Source: Hippopus hippopus (lineage: Eukaryota > Mollusca > Bivalvia > Cardiida > Cardiidae). From it: a stretch of 64,000 bases of DNA. Position numbers and translations under genes: made by a program. Shown here piece by piece: positions 57,844-64,000 of the stretch. The stretch is from positions 22,616,456 to 22,680,455 of the forward strand of contig OX328110.1 in NCBI GenBank assembly GCA_946811185.2, written 5' to 3'. Under the pieces are notes generated by a model. It worked only from the letters and a program-made list of their open reading frames with translations. It was not told the origin of the DNA and searched no databases. Positions within the stretch are counted from its first letter, which is position 1; every line of letters starts with the position of its first letter.

Positions 57844-59652
57844 TGGTGGCAAATGTTGGAATTAAGAATATAACCGATCTTAAATCGTTGGTGAATATAA
57901 CCCCATACTTCATGAATATAACAATCGAAATATGTCTTGGGGTCTGTAAGTTCATTTAGATTTACAAATACGAACCAGTTAAAAGGGATTGAAAACGCTG
58001 AAACGCGCTTTCAACGTGTACAAATTAACAGCTTCCTGGTTTGCTTCGGTAAAACTCGGAAATTCATGGATGAAACCTAAACTACCCTACCATTAAAAAT
58101 ATCAAAATGACATAAAATCATTAAACAATAACTCAGTATCGTAAAAACTGCGAAACGAATTGTGTACATAATTGTGAAGAAGGCAGACAGAGATCAGGCA
58201 GAATGCATGCGAAATATCGTAGGTTCCTAAACTGATAGAAAAAAAAAAAAATCTTATAGTTCCAACCCAAACGATAAAAATAAAGAACGACTGCCTGTCT
58301 AATTGAAAGTATTATGTGTCTTGCAGAGCTTTGTAAGATACATCAAATAACCCTTGAATTAAGAAGCATAGGTACCAGTTCAGTGAAAGCTTCGTACAGC
58401 CCCTCGGTCTAAATTGGCCGTGTTAAAGTATAATGTGGTAATTCATTTTCAATATGTCCCCCATTTACACCATGTTATTCGCTTTGTTTATTTGAACTTG
58501 AGTATACAATATACGTCTTTGCAATAAAACTGTTGTTGTAATTATTTCTTTGGTTCACTGCTAGTCCGGAGAGCACAAGTTATATAAACGGGCTACTGAA
58601 TTCGGTGTTAATTAGTAAAAGGTCTTAATTCTATCTCAAACATTTCTGTTTGTTAACGTCATGATGTGTTTGTTTACGTTATTCTTGGCTAAACTCTGAG
58701 TGTGTGACATATTTTTTGTATGTTAAGTGAAGGACCTGCTCTTGAAATTCAGTATAAAATTTGGTTAAAAACTTCCTGGAAATTCCCAGTAGCGGCTTGG
58801 AAAAGCTGGCGTATAACCTAAATTAGGTAACATTGTATATTAGTTATACGATGCTGATTTGAGGAACATTTTCAGACAAGTTCAGTCGAGTGACAAGATC
58901 TTTTATTGTACCATCTACTTTCACAATTTCAGTTGCATGAGTTAATTCGCCTATAAAATTGCATTTCCGAAAACGTTCTGTTCATTCATTCATTCATTGA
59001 AATGTATGAATGGGTCTGAGGTGGACTGCTTTAACATTCTCTGGTATCAGTTTGATCTAGCAAACATGTCGACGTTGTGGCTGCGGCGTATTTTTTTTTC
59101 GACCTACTGCGCAATCTTTGAAAAAAGAAAATTCTTACGAAACACCAAGGGTCAGAAGTCATTGAAAGTTTGACGAATTTTCTGATCGCATTTGGTCTGT
59201 CAAAACATGGGTATTTGCTGTCCAGAAATGCTTTTCAATTTATATCAGATATCCGTTGGCAAAGTGTTTGTACTTCCTTCACTTTTAGAAATCTCCAAAA
59301 GGCTGAAACTATACGAGGAATAATGGCTAGACTTGCTGAGGTCGTTAGAAAATCATCGCGCTGTATATATTTTTGTTTTCTTTGGGATGAATTTAAAACG
59401 GTTAACTGACAAGATACATACAGAGAATGAACCATGCATGTAAACCTGTAATTCTAAAGAAACAAAAACCAAAAAAAAAAACTTGAAACCGTCTTCAAAT
59501 GTTATCAGAGCGAAAAAGTTCTTAGGAATCGACAAGACATACTTGAGTTTATGGAATTAAATTTCTTTTGGTTTCTGCAGAAGTATTGGCCTTAATTAGA
59601 TTGAATATCTTTAGAACGTCTATTTCAGTCGTCTAGTTGCCTAAAAATTGTT
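57844..59652. other. No gene seen
   Basis: A 79-codon frame at 59170-59409 (LSKHGYLLSRNAFQFISDIR then W) is unsupported by splice sites or a domain. Confidence 0.5.
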
Positions 59653-59867
59653 TTAACTCTTTACCAGACGTAAACATTTTAGATATCTCCATTTTGAAAG
59701 CATTTTGTAGACAGAAAGTTAAATGTAGATCAAGTGACGGGATATTAAGGGAAAGAGAGAATATATATGTTCTAGCATTTTCCCATCCCATCGCCCTTCA
59801 GTATTTTCAAAAGCCCTCTTTCTTAGTGTCGATGGTTAAAACTAGGGATTGTTTGGTACAGGGTTAA
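59653..59867 (+). mobile_element. MITE-D copy, TTAA-bounded
   Basis: TTAACTCTTTACCAGACGTA to GTTTGGTACAGGGTTAA. The centre is diverged (TTCTAGCATTTTCCCATCCC). Confidence 0.83.
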
Positions 59868-59969
59868 GGTGGCAAGATGTTGGTTGAAGACAGTAATTTC
59901 CGTTTTAGGAAAAATAAAAGTGGTCGAATAGCTTAGGTATTTTTAGACAAACAACATACTAGCTCACGT

Positions 59970-60243
59970 TTGATTGATTGATTCATTGATTGTTGATTGA
60001 TTGATTGATTGATTGGTGTTTAAAACCGTTTTCAATATTGTTTCAGTTATATCGTGGCGGCAAGTGCATCTCTCCATGATTTTCCCGAAGATTCTATTAC
60101 CAGTATCTCGCACAATATTCTTCACAAGCCACCTACTGCTTTCCCACATGACCATCTTCGATATAATGATCAGCGGTGAGAGAAGAATGAATTCTGTCTC
60201 AATGACCATTATCAGTCCTCGAAAAGAAATTGGCCGAGCTCAG
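59970..60243 (-). mobile_element. SINE-2 copy 2, head lost, (CAAT)n tail
   Basis: Body and tail match 29620-29870. On the minus strand the 3' end runs into about 45 bp of CAAT-type repeats (59970-60016). The tRNA part is absent. Confidence 0.82.
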
Positions 60244-60299
60244 TGCAAAAATGAACTAACCCAACGTAAAATGATCACATTCGAAAGTTCAGTTTTAGT

Positions 60300-60470
60300 T
60301 TAATCCTTTAGCTACTAAGCGCGACTTACCGACTTTTTGCGGAAAGCGTAGATCAAGATCAGACTGCACAGAACGTGCAGTCTGATCTTGGATCTACACT
60401 CTCCGATAAGTAGATATTTTTCCTCCAAAATACCACTCAAACAGCAATATTTGGGGTTTTACGTAGAACC
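60300..60470 (+). mobile_element. MITE-C copy, right end lost
   Basis: TTAATCCTTTAGCTACTAAG and a perfect central palindrome. Similarity fades after TTTGGGGTTTTACG. Confidence 0.85.
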
Positions 60471-61095
60471 CCGTGTATCCACGCCCAGTCCTGTGGAAAA
60501 TCTATAACAAAAAATGAAATTGGTGTGAGTTTTGGCATTGATATGAAGGCTTTATGATTGAAAACGGCTTACGTTTCTAGTAAAAGAAACAACAAACACA
60601 CACACAACGTATGCAGAAGTTTGAATAAATTATGAAAATTGTTAGAAAGACATGAAATAGGTTTGAGCTCTCGTACTGATATGACTGAGCTTACAATCTA
60701 AAATGGCTTACGATTCTATAAAAAAAAAAAAACCCACACAATGTCTCTACAGGATTGAATAATTCGTGAAATGTGTTGTCCATTTTTATTTTGTAATCAT
60801 CTTATTGGAGTAAATATAAGACAAGCTACATACGTTACTTTGCCACATCTTACGCAATGAAAATATCCCAGCAAGATGTCCTACTCTATTTTAAGTTTAA
60901 AGCAAAGATTTTGTCTCCCGTGGCAGCTAAACATAAACTGTCTGTTCACCATGATTTCAGACGATTTAGCCGATACTGTAGATAAAATACCAGACTGCAT
61001 TGACTTATGTGTTCCGAGACATCTTGACCTAAACGACATTACCATTGAAGTGTTTTGAATATTTTCTGCGGTCGGAAAAAAAATCCATTTCATTT

Positions 61096-61351
61096 GAGCC
61101 ATGCTCTGTGAAGAAGGGGTTTAATGCATCTGCAAAAAGTATCGACTAAGGTCAGCCTGCGCAGTCCGCGCAGGCTGACCTAGATCGAAACTTTTTGCTT
61201 TTGGTCAATTTATTGCATGTCAGAGAACCAGTCTACGTCATGATTAAATCGGTTGTTAGACGAAATTGATTTTAGAGATGTGTAATTATGTAATGACTTG
61301 TATAATACATAAAAGAGATGCATTAAACCCTTTTTTGCCAAAGCAGAGCTC
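61096..61351 (+). mobile_element. MITE-A copy, ATTT target duplication
   Basis: ATTT at 61092-61095 and 61352-61355. Intact hairpin core AGCCTGCGCAGTCCGCGCAG followed by GCT. Confidence 0.92.
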
Positions 61352-62186
61352 ATTTATTTGATACTGTAAGCCCTGATGAAGCCTATAATTACATCTTTCA
61401 CCGGTACCAATTAAAGACAAGCGAAATCCGAGACGCCGCTTTATGGGAAAATGATTGTCATGATGCAGATATTAGCTGCGATGATGTCTCTAATTATTCC
61501 CACATCAAATGTGCACAGTTTCTCTTTAATTGTATCTTTTCTGCAGCGGAAAAAAAATGTTCTGTTTGTCTCATTTCCATATTGAGATTATGACTGTACT
61601 CATTCGAAGAGAACCAAACGTAGAGACTGAATACACGTATAAATAGTTTAATGCTTTCTGCAAAGCATTTGATTTGATAGCATTGTATGTTATTAAGATG
61701 TTTCGATACTTTGTTGCTAAGGGTTTTACCAATTTGTGTGTTTCACAGCATTTAGGAGAAATTATAAGGGATAAGCTTGTATCATTGACAAGGCCCTGCA
61801 TGAAAAGCAATTGTACAAAATATTACTTTGAAGACTACGTATTGTTGGCACAAAAGTTGAGGTTTCATACCTTTGAACACTTATCCAATTTATGACATAT
61901 CTTACTGTTAATAGGTTTTTCTCTGATCCCTCTTTCTGTCATTTTGAACTCCTTTTTTTTTTTCAATGTCCCCCCAAAATTTACATTATTGCCTTTTGTT
62001 ATTCATTTCAAAGGGGTGAAAATAATGTCCCCCATAAGAGAAAGTCTAAGGAAATCTCTGGTTAATTATCAGTATCATTGTCATTTCCTTTATTTCTCTG
62101 TAATACGTAATCATTCCATTCGCTTACCGGCTAAAACAGTTTTAACACGCTATTATGTGTTATTTATCAAATACGGAAACTAAACG

Positions 62187-62634
62187 TTGAATCCTTATCC
62201 TGCTAAATAAGTGAAAGGAAACTGTCAAGCCGACAGTAAAAACCCAATTTTTTGCTATTTCAAAGGTATTTTGAAAAATATCTCCTTATCGGACTTTTTA
62301 GATCCACGATCAGACTGCACGTTCTGTGATCGACACTCCTTCTCTCTCTCTCTTAATCTACACTGTCCGCAAAAGGTCATTGAGTTGCGCTTAGCAGCTT
62401 AACTCTTTACCGAACGACAACATTTTGGACTGTACCTAATTGAAAGCATTAACAGACGACAAATTAAAAGTCACTAAAATGATGATTTCTGTCTTTGATA
62501 GGGTAGAAAACATTGAGGGAAAAGGAGAAAATGCTGGTTACCAGCATTTTCTCCTTTTCCCACAATGTTCTCAAAAGCTTTCTTTCTGAGGGTCGTTAAA
62601 AGTCGGGATTGTATGGTAAAGGGTTAAGGGTTAA
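62187..62634 (-). mobile_element. MITE-C split near its end by a MITE-D
   Basis: MITE-C runs from TGAATCCTTATCCTGC to GCGCTTAGCAGC, is interrupted by a MITE-D at 62399-62627, and finishes with GGGTTAA at 62628-62634. Half of its central palindrome is replaced by a short TC repeat (62340-62354). Confidence 0.88.
62399..62627 (+). mobile_element. MITE-D copy inserted in a MITE-C, perfect TTAA duplication
   Basis: TTAA at 62399-62402 and 62624-62627. Outside them the sequence reads CTTAGCAGC on the left and GGGTTAA on the right, the expected MITE-C end, so the insertion site was a TTAA. The central palindrome is perfect. Confidence 0.93.
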
Positions 62635-62883
62635 CCTATTACCCTTTTTCATTTTTTCTATTTTTTTGGTTCAAGCACTTTCTTTTCAGTTCTTTTTACA
62701 AATTGTCACCCGAGGAATAGTTTCTAGTTTTATTCGCTTTCAATCTTTCAGAGTGAATCAGACGCAAGACGTTTTGTCACCATAATATATTAAGTTAGAA
62801 TATGTAAGTGTGTGAAGAAATTAGATTTACCCACGCACTCTAAGCCACATGGCGCTCTAGGCCCGTTATATCGTACATAAATA

Positions 62884-62923
62884 ATACATTTTGCCTTTAA
62901 TAATACATTTTGCCTTTATAGCG
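62884..62923 (+). repeat. Two tandem 20-bp units
   Basis: AATACATTTTGCCTTTA recurs 20 bp on. Confidence 0.85.
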
Positions 62924-63091
62924 TCCGTAATTAGTAGAAGAATCTTAAAGCGTTTCTTATTTAGTGCCACACTTATTTCCGTAGAATGCCTCATAGATGT
63001 TTTACCTATAGTAAAGACCTCGTCCTTTTGTGGGGAGCCGGACGTTTCACAATCTTGTATCCGATGATGAATATCCAAGAGGACTTTGTCA

Positions 63092-63203
63092 TTAACCCAT
63101 AACCTGCTAAATAAGTTAAACTAAACTTTCACGCCAATAGTAAAAACCCGAACGTTGTTATTTCATCTTTTTTTGTTTGGATAAAAATATCTCTACCGGA
63201 CAT
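63092..63203 (-). mobile_element. Left half of a MITE-C
   Basis: TTAACCCATAACCTGCTAAA through CCCGAACGTTGTTATTTC to TCTCTACCGGACA. The palindrome and right end are missing. Confidence 0.75.
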
Positions 63204-63271
63204 AATGGGAATCAAGAAGAACATACCAAGCTCAGCCGCTTATGTCCTACTCTCCCAGTAAAGGACAAAAT

Positions 63272-63533
63272 GTATCCGAACACTCTGAGAGGAGGTTTTA
63301 TGTATCTTTTTAATGCATTGTACCAAGCAACTCATCCTATATAAGTAATATTGATCCATCTTGTCTAAAGTTCGACAGAATCATGAGGTTAAATGGTTTT
63401 TTTTTTGACATGCAGAAAATTCACCTAAAGCAAAAATTTTGATTCAGGTCAGCCTTTGCGGACTGCGCAGGCTGGTAAGATCAATTTTTTTTTTGCAGAT
63501 GCACGAAACCTTTTCTTTCACGCAGCGCAGCCC
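63272..63533 (-). mobile_element. Degenerate MITE-A
   Basis: TTAATGCATTGTACCAAGCA, TCATGAGGTTAAATGG and CAGGTCAGCCTTTGCGGACT then GCGCAGGCTG identify it. Both ends are decayed. Confidence 0.8.
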
Positions 63534-64000
63534 AATTATTACCTACAGATTCCTTTAAGTGTAATTAATATGAACATGTATCGGGTTCTATACTAGGCCT
63601 CTTTGTTTGTTATATATACAAGATTCCCAGTTATCTGTTACTAATTGCAGCCTCTTATATATCAAAAGATTTTGAAGAGCTTCCTATAAAACTTCAAGAC
63701 TACTGTTGGTTCCTTACACAGACAAATAATTGGGAATATGAGTGATACCAGAAGCCAACATGTCAATAAAGCTTATGCTATGAGCTAGTTACATGTAGAC
63801 AGTTTATAAGTAACAAAAAAGAATGCTTGCAGACTCAACTGATTGAAATTCAGCTGTTAATTTGGCAAAAAGGCTGGTCTCTATAGTCATCAATCATTTA
63901 ACGTTTTCATGTTAGCTTACAAAACATATGGAATCTCAGTTTCAAAAGCAGACCGCAAGCAAAGTACTGATTTTGATCTTGGTTTTCCCAAAAGCAACTA

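Noticed and set aside
59170..59409. Possible exon with Trp and Cys-rich frame
   Set aside because: No acceptor or donor that preserves it and no recognisable domain; the minus strand is equally open.

Overview
This window reads as nuclear DNA from an animal, most likely a bivalve mollusc. It is AT-rich, has no operons and almost no coding sequence, and contains introns, microsatellites and tRNA-headed SINEs. It is packed with short non-autonomous DNA transposons (MITEs). One repeat, at 33866-34691 (a GTCG-rich start followed by tandem blocks of about 145 bp), is of a kind I associate with mollusc genomes. The species cannot be fixed from sequence alone.

One protein-coding segment is convincing: an exon at 47783-48344 on the + strand. 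It encodes a signal peptide and the N-terminal part of a carboxylesterase/cholinesterase-fold protein of neuroligin type, and ends at a good splice donor. No continuation is visible in the remaining 15.6 kb, so either the next intron is very long or the locus is a fragment. Two weaker exon candidates are listed: a possible 3'-terminal exon at 27010-27351 with two AATAAA signals downstream, and a tiny possible first exon at 13249-13318 that starts inside an AAAATGGCGGC motif.

The rest is repeats. MITE-A (about 260 bp, some 22 full or partial copies) and MITE-B (261 bp when intact, 7 copies) both leave 4-bp A/T-only target duplications. They share a related GC-rich hairpin, and twice a MITE-B lies inside a MITE-A. 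MITE-C (about 210 bp), its relative MITE-C2, and MITE-D (about 228 bp) use TTAA target sites in the manner of piggyBac; one MITE-D has landed in a TTAA inside the end of a MITE-C. MITE-E (about 190 bp) has a central palindrome carrying opposed CCAAT boxes. There are also a two-copy 375-bp repeat (F), a dimeric palindromic repeat (I) present in both orientations, a 590-bp foldback element (J), three groups of tRNA-derived SINE copies, several minisatellites, and a hairpin with 57-bp perfect arms at 13489-13615.

Layout: 1-13 kb is repeats with long featureless gaps. The 13-15 kb stretch holds the large hairpin, CRE-like TGACGTCA sites and the mini-exon candidate. 15-31 kb is dense in MITE-C and MITE-A, and 31-36 kb holds the mollusc-type repeat. 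37-45 kb has the nested MITE-A/B composites. 46-64 kb carries the neuroligin-like exon within a large, repeat-filled presumed intron. Most open reading frames of 60-150 codons here are chance frames or frames through repeats. I saw no complete gene, functional tRNA, rRNA or CRISPR array, and no autonomous transposase or reverse transcriptase. Stretches not listed below were read and held nothing I could support.
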